A DNA stretch of 64,000 bases. Origin: Tetrahymena elliotti 4EA (lineage: Eukaryota; Ciliophora; Oligohymenophorea; Hymenostomatida; Tetrahymenidae). Positions within the stretch are counted from its first letter, which is position 1. Each line of letters opens with the position of its first letter. Shown in pieces: positions 26,238-37,307 of this stretch. The DNA lies in contig JH720293.1 of assembly GCA_000231825.2 (NCBI GenBank), forward strand, positions 992,001 to 1,056,000, in the 5' to 3' direction. The notes below the pieces were generated by a model. It was not told the DNA's origin, searched no databases, and saw only the letters and a list, made by a program, of their open reading frames with translations. The position numbers were made by a program, and so were the translations under genes.

Positions 26238-26810
26238 TCAAATTCTGGTGGTTTTATTCTAATTGTTGTAACAATTTTTTTACAAACATTCCTACAGGTC
26301 TAATACTTACTTAGTTTTATAAAAATTTATTTCTTCAGCTTTTGAATAAAAGGCAATAGTGCAATCATTTGTAACCTTTGCTAATTCCTCATTAGTTGAA
26401 TAAGGTACATTCTTACATTGAGAAGGAGCAACAATTTCACTTTATTATCCAACAAAAATATTCAAAGCTGTTGATTATAAACTGCAGAATTTAAGTTTAC
26501 AAGATATAAAAGAGTTAGCCTCCTTCTATTAAGATGAAGTACAATTTTCTAATTCACATATTTTTTTTTATTTGATTGAATCAGTTTAGCAATTCTCTGA
26601 GCAAGCAATTTGATTTGTAAAGATAGAATTTGAAAACAAATTGTTTGGCATGGGATTTGAATCTTAACAGTTCTAATTACAAGCATCTAGTTATTTCTGT
26701 TCCTCATCTGCAATCATAGAACTACAATCTTGACAAGTCTATTACTAAGCTTTAGTTAACTAAATCAAGATAATAAAGATAATAATAGCAAGATAAACCA
26801 AGTTCTTCAT
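26238..26810 (-). CDS. Small secreted Cys-rich protein
   Basis: Intronless, 191 codons (190 aa). The N-terminus MKNLVYLAIIIFIILIQLTKA is a clear signal peptide with likely cleavage after the KA. The mature part has about 14 cysteines, many in C-x2-C or NC pairs (CQDC, CNQNC, CSENC, LENC, LKFC, QKNC), suggesting disulfide-bonded helical hairpins. No GPI or transmembrane tail is seen. Tetrahymena has many secreted Cys-rich proteins of unknown role; this one is not assignable to a known family. No toxin-like motif was recognised. Confidence 0.75.
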
Positions 26811-27129
26811 TTTATATTGTGAAAAGTATTTTTTATAAATTTTTTAACAAGTTGTTTTGACTTAATTAATTTGGAATTATTGGATAATATATTAATTGAT
26901 AATAAATGTTTAAAGCCATTTAAAATAAAAAAGATCAATAATACTGAAATAAATGATTTGTTTACTAAGATCTTCCTTGATATTTAATAAATAAATATTT
27001 CTTTGAATAGGAATTATTTAATCGATTTATTTGTTTAATTTTATATACAGAACATTAATATATATTAATTAATATAAAGTTTAAGTGTCTTTTAATATTA
27101 TCAATTACATAATTTAGTAAAATATTTCA
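26811..27129. other. Intergenic, AT-rich
   Basis: Short AT-rich spacer between two minus-strand genes, promoter side of the secreted protein. Contains TATATTAATTAATAT near 27059-27074, an AT-only palindrome-like stretch. Confidence 0.4.
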
Positions 27130-27676
27130 TCAATAACCTTCATCTTCAAAATAATTTTTTATTCTTGCTAACAAATCTTCCTTTATTTTATTTGGTACTG
27201 TATTTCTTCCTATTATTTTAAATTTTAAATTCAGTTTGTACTCTTCCTTGTTTATTTTTATAAAAAAATTTTTACCTCTTTCTACTAACTCATTAACTAA
27301 TTCATCTATTGTTACCTTTTCAAGACCTTTCTTTCTAATTAATTCTTTAAAATTTAAGAAAAATGCCTTTACTATCATAATGATTGAATAATTTACCTTT
27401 GCAATACTTTTTCAAATCATCTTTCCATCCTGACTCAATTAATTTTTATCTTAAATAGTCTTCTAATCTTTTTTTTTGAATAAATATGAATGATCAATTA
27501 TTTTTAAAAATTATCATTTATAAATATAAAATAATTATAAATACCTTTATTCCTCTCCACCCTCTATGAGTTTTTTCTCAAGAGCAATTTTACGAGATGC
27601 TACATATGTATCTGCCCTTTGGCTAATTAAATATAGGAATGAAAATTTGCAATATTTAAAATAAATATTACTTCAT
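27130..27676 (-). CDS. ENY2: Transcription and mRNA export factor ENY2/Sus1
   Basis: Small helical subunit of the SAGA deubiquitinase module and the TREX-2 mRNA export complex. Five exons: 27676-27672 (5 nt), 27622-27545, 27467-27397, 27344-27276, 27209-27130; about 100 aa, the family's usual size. The spliced protein shows LRQKLIESGWKDDLKKYC, KKGLEKVTIDELVNEL, ERGRNTVPNKIKEDLLARI, matching ENY2 segments (Lxx.LIE.GW.D.LK, GLE.VTVDDLV, G+..VP..VK.ELL.RI). The first exon is only ATGAA, needed to give an in-frame start before NQRADTYVASRK. A 66-bp intron at 27210-27275 has no TGA and a length divisible by three; removing it restores the ERGRNTVP join. Very confident of family; the tiny exon is an inference. 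Confidence 0.9.
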
Positions 27677-28530
27677 TATTTAATAACTTTTATAACTTCA
27701 ATTATTTGATGATTAAAAAATTTTTGTTTAAATTTTTTATAACATATGCCAAGATTTAGTGATAAACAAATAAATAAATATATTAGGTTTCTGTAAGATA
27801 AAATTTCATAAAAATCTTTAATTTTTTGTTTCTAGATAATTAAAATTATTTCTGTGGAATAATTAATACTTATTATTCACAATTATAATTATTCCATCGC
27901 TTTAATCAAACTAAGATTTGTTTTAACCCACAAATTAAACAAATCAAAAAGATAATTTTTCCAATAAACTTTTGAGCAAAGTATGTTCTAAAAAAGACAA
28001 AATACAATTTCTACTCTCTTTTTTTTTAGTGTTCTTTTATTTTTATTTAATTATAGCTTGAATTTAATTAATTTTTTGTAAACATTTAAATGAACGAATA
28101 ACTAATTTTGTATAAGTTAACAAGGTATTAAAGAAACAATAAACTACCATCTAAAATCTTTCATAATTAAGATTTGAATATTCAAATATAATCTTTAACG
28201 AACATAAGGCAAATTTAAAATAAATTACAGAGAAAACGAGTAACAGAATCAAAAAAATAAATAAGTGCAATTAATACAATAATTAGAAAAATGTGTGATT
28301 TAAATTAAGTTCAAGTAATCATACATAAATGATTCTTAAAATATAAAGTAGCAGGAATTATGTTTTATCAATATGAACATTTGTAAAATATGTAGTTTAA
28401 AAACTATATTTGAATATATTTGTCACAGCAAAAAAAAAAATCAAATACAAATAAGGATTCATAGTAAATAATTTTTACTTTTTTCTTAATTAATATTAAG
28501 TATATAGATTGAGTATTTCATTAAATTAAA
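27677..28530. promoter_or_regulatory. Divergent intergenic region
   Basis: 854 bp between the ENY2 start and the K+ channel start, expected to hold both promoters. Extremely AT-rich; no specific element recognised. Confidence 0.4.
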
Positions 28531-31500
28531 ATGCAACCAAATGTATTAAATTAATAATAAGATAATACTAATATTAAAGAAGAGTAATATAATAAAGCTT
28601 AGATTTAAAAAAGGATTTTAATACAAAAAAACATTGACTTCCATATGAGAAAGTCTGGAGTCAAAGCTTCTTTTGAACGTGGTTAATAATCTCAACAGCT
28701 TTTATTTGAGTCCTTTAAAACGCGTAATTAATTTGAAAATGAAAGTATAGATGATGTAGAAACATTTACTAATAATGACAAGAATAGAAATATGTTATAG
28801 GACTAAGATAGAGTTCTACAACCATCAAAATAGCGATTAAATTAACTAAGATTTCCTTTTTCATAAGCATAAATTCCAATAGGGGAAACAAATTAACTTA
28901 CAGACTAGGAATAACAAAATTAGGAAATACATTTAGCGTCTTAAGAGAGTAAAAATAAATCTAAAAAGGATTCCGACTCTAATACTTCACCACAAAGCTC
29001 AGAAAAAAAATATAATGAACCAAATAGCTAAAATGTTCATTAAAATGAAGATAAAGATGATAATAAGGTAACTTTGAATCCAGAAAGGAGTCCAGTACCA
29101 AAAAGTATGCTCTATAGTCGTCGTGGTTCTAGAAGAGTTCCTGGAGCTATAAATGTTAGTGGAGCCCTTCCAAGAGAAAGTGTTCTTATTACTACAAATA
29201 ATCATGGTAAAGAATTACCAAATGATAGAAGCATGAAAAGTGGTTTTTTTTTTGCTCTAAAAATGAAAAAGTATGCCAGTCATTTAGCATCAAAACTTCA
29301 GAGTAGGAGATATAATAATTTAAGAGCTCGTCACTTATAATTTTTTAACGATAAAACTATCTTCCCAAATGATCAAACAGGAGTCTTTAAAAACTCATCG
29401 AATGATGAAGACTTTGATGAGCACGAATTGAATTCTGCATAGAATTTATCAAAGAAAGTATAATTTTGCCTGAAAGCATTCTATGTGAGAATTTTTTCTG
29501 AGTAATTTAAGCATTATATTTAACGTATACCTTTGTTTTTACCCTCACATACATTGAAACTGCTATGGGATTCGCTTAATATGTTAAGTATTTCTTACTT
29601 TTTAATTTTTTTTCCTTTAAGAATTGCTTTCGGATTAGCATACGATGACTCTTTGGGAAGTTATTTTGCTTTGGGGGTTTTAGTTTTTGATATACTTGTT
29701 TGCCTAAATACAGCATTTTATGATAAAGGTGCTTTGATCACTGATAGAATTTAGATTTTTATCCACTATTTAGACACTCGTTTTTTAACTGACATTCTGA
29801 GTATGATACCTTTTATGGTATATAATATTTCTAATACAGATTACAACGTTTTATCAGACCCATTAAGAATTTTAGAAAGTTTGATTTCACTGCTATTTTT
29901 AGTTAGAATGAATCACCTTGGTTAAATTAAGAAAAAAATTGAAGAAAGGTTCTACTAAAAAAAGACCCTAACTCATGTCATATCATTATTTACATTACTT
30001 GCTACTGCTTTGTATATCGCACATCTCTTTTCTTGTATATGGATTATAATAGCTGAATATAAATTGTATACATAGAATACATGGATGACACTAGCTAAAG
30101 TAGACACAGATCCATGGATAATCTAGTATCTCTATAGTTTGTATTTTTTAATTATTACAATGACAACTGTAGGTTATGGTGATATTAGACCTCAAAATGA
30201 TTTAGAACATCTAGTAATTATAATCATAGTTCTAATTAGTAGTGGTGTTTTTTCATTTAGCATCAATAGTATAGGTAAATAAATCATTTGATATAGTATT
30301 TTTCTATAAAAATCAATTAAATTAAGCTCACAGTTTTTCAAATCATACTATTTAAATTTTTTTCAAAATACTTTTGAAATTTGCTTACAATTTATTAATT
30401 TTTAGATTTGATTGATCTAATAAATATCTTTCTTAGTTTGCTATTACAAGCATTACATTCTAAGAAATAGATAGTGAAATCATATCAACTTAATCAAATT
30501 ATTATTAAATCAAAACAAACTAAAAATCCAGAAAAAAAGATTTATGAATTCATTTCCATCTAAAATATTTTTACCAAAAATTAAAAAAATATTATTGTAA
30601 TAAAACGAAAAGGTACAATTGTGTCATAAATGTCATTTGAAAAAGAGAAATTAAAAGAAACTTTACAGGTCATAAATAACTACATGAACAAGAAAAATAT
30701 TAATATGGGGTTACAGTAGCAGATAAGAGAATATCTTGAGTATTATCTGAAAGAGTCTATTATGAATGACAATGAAACTGAAGATAAAATTATAAATATG
30801 CTAAGTGAACCATTACAAAGATCCCTGATGATTGAAGCAAATAAAATTGCTTTAAAGGATTCTCCAATTTTTTGTAACAATTTTTCAGAATCTACTATTT
30901 CGAAAACTGTATCTCTCATTTAAGAATTGAGATGTACACCTGAAGAAGTACTCTTTTATGAAGGCGATATAGATGACAGTGCAATATTTTTTGTGTAGTA
31001 AGGAAAAGTAGAATTATTTATTGATTCTTATAAGAGAAATGGTGAGCCTGTTATTACTTCTCTCAAAGTTTTTTCTAAAGGTTCGAGCTTTGGAGAAACA
31101 AGTTTTTTTACAGGGGCTCCCAGAGGTATAAGCATAAGAAGTATAGACTTTACAACTTTGCTTATGATAAAGAGATAAGAATTTTTAAATGTTGTCAAAG
31201 AAAATGCAGAAGACTATGAAAACTTTTGCAAAATTAGAGATCGTATTACATTTTACAAAAATTTTGATGATCTAGGAATAAAATGTATTAGTTGCAATAA
31301 TAAAAACCATTTTTTAAATGATTGTCCCTATATTCATTATGTTGCTGATAAAGAGAAGGTAAATATCCTTAAATATAGTTTATTGTAATACTTACTTTCT
31401 TTTATTTTAAAAGATAATAAAAGTCTACTAACTGCCTTCATCAAACGAAAGATCAAAGACAAAACCAAATGAAGAAACAGAAATGCGCAATTTAGATAAA

Positions 31501-33348
31501 TATAACACTTTAGCGAACTAAGAATATGTATTCAAATCTTTAGAGTATTTTCTTGAAAATATGCAAAGCTATATAGAAAAGTAAGATTGGTATGATGGTA
31601 ATTATGAAGATGAGGAAGAACTAGAGATTTATAATTAATATGATGATGACGATGATGAAGAAGAAGATAAAAATCCAGATACCGATATACCTGATATAAA
31701 TATGAAGTATCTTTATTCATAAAAAGATCCTTAATAATATGAAAGCAATAAGCATGATTAATACATGAATTAAAATAGTTTAACTCATCCATCTGTAGTT
31801 AAAGAAAATTCTTTTGTCCCAACCTAAACTTTAGAAAAAATATCATATAAAAGAGAAGAAAACTAATTTTTGCAAAATCCTCCATAAAATGTTGGAGAAA
31901 CGCATTCCTTTAAAGGCTATAGGTAGTATAATAATTTAGAAGTAGAAGGAACTAGAGAAAGAGCTTCTTCTAATTTAGCATTAAATGAGCTCTCTATGAC
32001 TCCTTCTGGTTTAGTGCTGAATCTAATTAACCCAAATCCAGGAAATATAAAAGAAAGTAGTTACAAACCAGAAAATAAAAAACGAAGCTCTTCCAACTCC
32101 AACCTTAATGTAAATGTCAGTGTTGGTAATCCTCAAATTTTGTATAAAAGTACTACTCTAAATGATGATTATAGTGGGCAAATTAACCCTTCTAATGTAA
32201 ATGTTATGCCCACTCCTATTCTATCATCATTATAAAATTCTAATCCTATTAATCCACTAAATAATACTCCTATAAAAGAGTTAACAAATAATTTTTCCAT
32301 AAAATAGTCATCTTTAGCAAGAGCTAATTCTCTTGTTAGAAGAAATACTAAAAGAAAAAATACTGAAAAAACAGCAAGGTCTACCCACAAAAGGAAGAGC
32401 ACTAAAAAAACGATAGATTCAAAAATGAATATTTAAGCTAGTACAAGCAGCTACCAAAACAATGAAAGAAAACCATACAAAAAATTAACTTTAATAAGAA
32501 AAGGATTTTAAGAAAATTAAATATAAAATACCTTGCTTGCATTACAGGGTATGGAAAACATATTGCTTTAAAATAAATCTAACTCCAATTCTAATGAATT
32601 CGATTTAATGAAAAACTTTGAAGTATACTTTCCGCACAATAATGTAGATGTTGTCATCTTTTAAATTAGGAAAAAAAACCCTCATCTCTATGCTAAGTCT
32701 AAATCATTTGTTAAGTCTCATACTAAAAAATTATATGGTGCTATGACTATGAATTCTTAGCACAATCGTATGAGTAAAATGGATATGGTTTTACAAAAAT
32801 TCTTATAATCTGAAATAGAAGATGAGAAAGATAAAGATTCTCTTGTATCTGCTTCTAGATAAAAAAGTTAAACTTTTGTAACTCACAAGACTGACCATTT
32901 TAAGACTCCAAAGCACAGCGATTGGTAATCAAGAAATACAAGAATAACTGATAAGAAAGCTTTATATAATAACTCTCACAATGATATTTTAGAATTACAA
33001 GGAAGTCCAATACCAAATAAATCTAGAACTAAATCAATGAAGAATATTCTCTATCATAATTCTAATCACTAAGATAATTTATCTAGAGTTTTAAATCATT
33101 AGATAGATGACCCTTAATCTTTAGAACAGACTTTTCATCATGATGATATATATTTAGAACCTTAAGAAAAATAATAATAGTATCAATTCTCTCAAGCTTA
33201 ATCTGTTGTTGGATAATAATAATAATAAAGTAGTATTATTTCAAGTAAAGTGAATAGTAATAACTAAATTTTAATTGAAGAAAGTTCTCCTAAGAAAAAT
33301 GTTAGCTTTTAAGAGAACAACTTCAAAGGAAGTAATTTAAATATTTGA
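28531..33348 (+). CDS. Cyclic-nucleotide-binding-domain K+ channel (EAG/CNG/HCN-like)
   Basis: Plasma- or ciliary-membrane K+ channel of the voltage-gated, CNBD-containing superfamily. Exons 28531-30274, 30613-31358, 31414-33348; about 1474 aa. After a ~320-residue disordered cytoplasmic N-terminus come S1-S6 (about residues 325-580). The selectivity filter reads MTTVGYGDI. S6 ends FSFSINSIG and continues TIVSQMSFEKEKL after splicing, then the C-linker (YMNKKNINMGLQQQIREYLEYYL) and a CNBD-like fold (EEVLFYEGDIDDSAIFFVQQ, SFGETSFF). The CNBD phosphate-binding Arg is not evident (FFTGAPRG). The S4 region has few positive charges. After the CNBD sits CISCNNKNHFLNDC, a C-x2-C-x4-H-x4-C zinc-knuckle spacing. 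The last ~640 residues are Asn/Ser/Gln-rich with an acidic DDDDDEEED-like run. Confidence 0.9.
30275..30612 (+). other. 338-bp intron after S6 of the K+ channel
   Basis: Donor AG|GTAAAT at 30275 and acceptor AAAAG|GT at 30612. Splicing here joins SINSIG to TIVSQ as in homologous channels. An alternative acceptor at 30405 would also stay in frame and insert 69 residues, so a naive model would keep 207 nt of intron. Confidence 0.7.
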
Positions 33349-34519
33349 AAAAGAAATAAAAATCTATTTTGTAACAAAAAAATAATAAATTTTGGTAATG
33401 TTTTTCAACTCAATAAATAAAAATTTAATTATTTTAATAATTTATATCTTTAAATTTTATAAATGTGTATTAGTAATAGTTTAAAATGCTCACCATAGAC
33501 CGACCATACAACTTACTTGATATCAAAAGTATTTATTTCATTTTAAATTATCATGAAATGCTTAAAAATGTTTTTAAAACAAGTGATATTTTACTAAATG
33601 ATTTATTTCATACAAATTAATTTGTAGTTAATTTAATTATTTTTCTAAAAAATTTAGCAATTTTTCCATTATTTAAAAATCATTTTAAGTATCTATTAAT
33701 TAATATTAATTTCATTTTCCAAAATAGTAAATAAGTTCTTCTAAAAGTTAAATTACTAATGAATAAAAATATTTCTTGACTAATAAATTAAATTTTAAGA
33801 TTTTGAATTTGCAAAAAAAATTATTAATTAGTAATTTCTGTTATATTTTTAATGCATTGTGGAAATAGTGATATAAAAAAGGTTATTCGTTTAAAAATGA
33901 GAAATCTAAAACAATAAAATATGAAAATTGATGGTTAAATTTTGAATAAAATAGATGTTTAAATAATTTAATTAATCTTTTAAATTTTTAGTAATTCTTT
34001 GTTTTTTAATTTTTTTAAGATAAATTATTTTTAAAAATCATGTTATTTTGCAAAAACAATAAAAATAGACTTATTAGGAATAATTATTTTCACCTTAAAT
34101 TTATTTTTTTTCAAGGTTCTTCATAAAAAATTTTGAAATTAAAGTAAAATTTATAATATTAGTAAAAATTAGTTCATTATGTTAAAAAACATCAATTAAA
34201 CCTGATAAATTATATAAATAGAAAAATATAGTTTGTTAATAAAAAAATGAACACAATTTTAATGTTTGTTTGAAGTAAAATAATTATAATTTGAAACTCA
34301 ATAAATAAATAGTAGAATTAGTATTTTAGATAGTAGAAATATTTTTTATTAGTATTTATCAGTTATGCCCTTTCAATTTTATTTTAATACAAATTATTCT
34401 GTTTAGTTTCCTTTCTTAAATTTATTTGATTATTAAAACAAAGTCAAAAGTTAAATACAAAAAAAAACAGCCAGCAGCATGTTTTTGTATTATATTTTTA
34501 ACATTCTATACATGCTCTT
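33349..34519. other. Convergent intergenic region
   Basis: Nearly 1.2 kb of AT-rich sequence between two stop codons. No gene or repeat with clear structure. Confidence 0.4.
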
Positions 34520-35644
34520 TCATTTACAATCAGCCATGATGTCAGTTATAGACTCAATATTAGATTTAGATGGATTGAATCTTTTGTATTTACTCAAGTT
34601 CAGTATTTACTTAGCTCTATTATTATCATTACCATTAGATTTTTTTTCTGAGGTATTATTATCACAAGAATTATTTCGAATCTAATCTCTCTGCATTTAG
34701 CCTTTACGTCTTTACATTAATGGAGAATCGTTTATAGAATTACTAAATAATGTTTATATTATTATATCAGACCCTGCATTTTTATTTTGACTAAACTAAA
34801 TTTCATTTAGTTTTTATTATATTTTATAATCATATTTATTTTAAACAACTACACTGGAATTCATTTTTTAAGGTGATTATGCGCAGCTTGAAGAAATTAG
34901 TTTTTCTGAGCTTTAACCATTTAAATAAAGGGTTTCTTTATAACTTAGTTGATCTTGAGTGATAGAAGAACAATTTTTATTAAAATTGAGCTTTTTACAC
35001 ATAATTAATATTTAGGAGCGCTTTGAATCAAAGTACTCCTAGTGGTTTTGAGATGGATTAACCATTTTGATTCCTTGATCATCTAGCCATTAGTGAATTC
35101 TCTTTTCTAAATCATTTTAATGGTCTATAATAAATTACTCACATTCTATATTATTACTTTAGTTATTTTTTGTTTTGTCATAATTCTTTACGTCTATTAA
35201 AATCGAGCATTTAGATGATAAACCATCATTTGTTAAAGATTAATTTTATGAAGAGATTTACTTGGAATCGTCTTACTCTTTTACAGGTGTTTATGAGTCT
35301 ATTAACTTTTCGCTTTATCCCTAGATACTTTTTAAACTTATTAACTGACTATTTTAGTTTATTTCTAATTATGAATTTTTGTTTTTAACAATTTTCGAAT
35401 AGATATTTATGCTCACTTTCCTTTGTGAGGGTACCTACTATGATTCAATAATGTTAGAAGACTAATATAGTTCTATCTTGGAAGGCTCTGTTATTTTTTA
35501 GAGGCTGATGGCTGTTTTCCTTATTAAATTCTTAGTTTTATTAATTTTTTTTTCAATTTCCTCCTCCATCAAGGAACAATTTGACTTTATAATCTACATT
35601 TGGCTTTTGTTATCATTTTAAATTGATGAATTTTTTCGACTCAT
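34520..35644 (-). CDS. Ser/Asn/Gln-rich hypothetical protein
   Basis: Intronless reading frame of 375 codons (374 aa) using TGA as the only stop. By chance alone such a TGA-free run is unlikely, and composition (Ser, Asn, Gln, Lys, abundant TAA/TAG) matches other genes in the window. Start MSRKNSS. An amphipathic stretch (MEEEIEKKINKTKNLIRKTA) and a short more conserved-looking segment (DLEKRIHQWLDDQGIKMVNP) are visible. No known domain, signal peptide or membrane segment. The opposite strand gives a leucine/phenylalanine-rich reading that is interpreted as an artefact. Confidence 0.65.
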
Positions 35645-36384
35645 ATTGTAATAATAAATAATGCTTTTTAATCAAATCTTATTTCTTATGAATTTTGAAT
35701 TTATGATTGATTGATCTTTTGTCCACTTAATTAATTTTTATATTTTTTAATTATTAAATAATGAATTTTTTTTTTTAATTAATTTCAAAGAATTTATTTA
35801 TGTTTGGTAGAAATAAGATTAATACTAGAAGTTAATCATCTAGTAGTGATTTTATTTTTTTTCAGTAAAATTAAATTTGCTGAAAACATGTGTTTAGTAT
35901 AATTCACAAAAATCCTTAATTTTATTTTCAATATATATCTACATGAGGTTTTGAAATAGATTCAAATCTATATTCTGCTAAATTAACTTGAATAAAGGAT
36001 GATAGTTACTGATTACATTTTTCAGGAAAAAAACTATATGATTTTTGGCCATAAACTAGTTTTTATTTAAATAAATGGAAATAAAAGTAACAATTTAATA
36101 ATATTTTTATTTAAAGCTTAATGAAAAATTATTTTATTTTAATTTTTAATTATATGTTTACTTATCTTTATATTTGCTGAAATTTAAAAAGTCAGAACTA
36201 AACCATCTCTTAAAAAAGGCTTGATTTTAATTAACTTTTAGCTTTTACTTTTTCTCTTTAAAATGTCCTTCCTCTCCCAATTTTTTTCATAATATTTTAG
36301 TTAATATTCAACAATTATTGTAGAATAGATAGAGTAAGATGTAATTTGTTATGATTTTAGCTCAACGTCTACTTTATTTATTTT
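35645..36384. other. Intergenic, AT-rich
   Basis: 5' flank of the preceding minus-strand gene. No gene seen. Confidence 0.35.
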
Positions 36385-36690
36385 ACTATTGAAGAATTTA
36401 CCATTTTACTTATTCTAGTTTGTTAACATAAAAGTTCAAATTTGAGTGTTTTGTTAAAATAATTCTAGATGAAATAATTCATTAAATTTTTTGAGAACAA
36501 ATTATTTTAAATACTTGAACTACTAGATTAATAATTGACTTATTACTTAGTTGATTAATATAGATTTTATTTACTTTTTAATTCAAGTATCTTTATTTTC
36601 TTCCATTAACGTCAAGAAATCCTTCAAAAATAAAATTTTGACTAGAATTTTCTTTTTGCAATTAATTTTTTTACAAATTTTAATAACTAG
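36385..36690 (-). pseudogene. Decayed copy of the MORN gene 3' end
   Basis: Around 36597-36680 the plus strand (TTTTCTTCCATTAACGTC, then AAGAAATCCTTCAAAAATA) parallels 37660-37740 of the MORN gene (TTTTCTTCCATCAGCATC, then AAGAACTCCTTCAAAGATA). Around 36388-36425 it parallels 37405-37445. Order, orientation and spacing agree, so this is a tandem partial duplicate. On the minus strand fragments such as NFIFEGFLDVNGRK and NGKFFNS remain, but frames shift and the glycine-rich MORN pattern is lost. No start and no complete repeat; interpreted as a pseudogene. Confidence 0.6.
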
Positions 36691-37307
36691 AATCTAACAG
36701 TTGACTGATAGAACCAAATTCATTTTAATTTTATTTTCTTATTATTGCTGTTTTGGATTAGTTTTTTAATAGTTGATTCAAAGTATTTCTTAAATAAATA
36801 AATAAAAATTAATACCGTAATTATTTATTTTTTCACATTTTTTGAATAATCAAAATGTCAAAAACTGATTTAAAGTTGAAAAAATAAATTCTCCTTTTAA
36901 AGTTATTTTTAATAAGCTTTGAATTTATGATTTATGGTTTATTGATATTTTATGGATTTCATTAGTTTTATGATTTTTAAAGCTGAAACAAACATTAAGC
37001 TTTAAATTAATTTTATAGAGGTAGAAATTATTAGACATCTAAATTAGCTCTGGAAATTTTTTATCAATATTATAAAAACAAATCAAAATCTTGCTATTAA
37101 TAATTATTGCTAATATAGAAATCATAAATTACTTAATAATATTTACATATTCTAAATTTATTTATCTTATTTATATTTATAATTAATTAGATGAGTTATG
37201 TCCAAGTCAATCTATAAAAGACATTTCATTTTTATATTTAATTAATTAATTAGTTAATTTTCTGGTCTTTTTGATTTTTCAAAAGTTTTGTTCTTTTTTA
37301 CCAAATT
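36691..37307. other. Intergenic, AT-rich
   Basis: 3' flank of the MORN gene, separating it from its decayed copy. No gene seen. Confidence 0.35.

Noticed and set aside
29533..29754. Short stand-alone membrane protein
   Set aside because: This is the S1-S2 part of the K+ channel, cut out only because TAG was read as stop.
31640..31680. GAT/GAA-rich run as a microsatellite of interest
   Set aside because: It is in frame and encodes an acidic stretch in the K+ channel tail; low-complexity coding sequence is normal in this genome.
34479..34685. Plus-strand hydrophobic ORF with a signal-like start
   Set aside because: The minus strand carries a 375-codon TGA-free frame with the composition of other genes in the window; the plus frame is its mirror.
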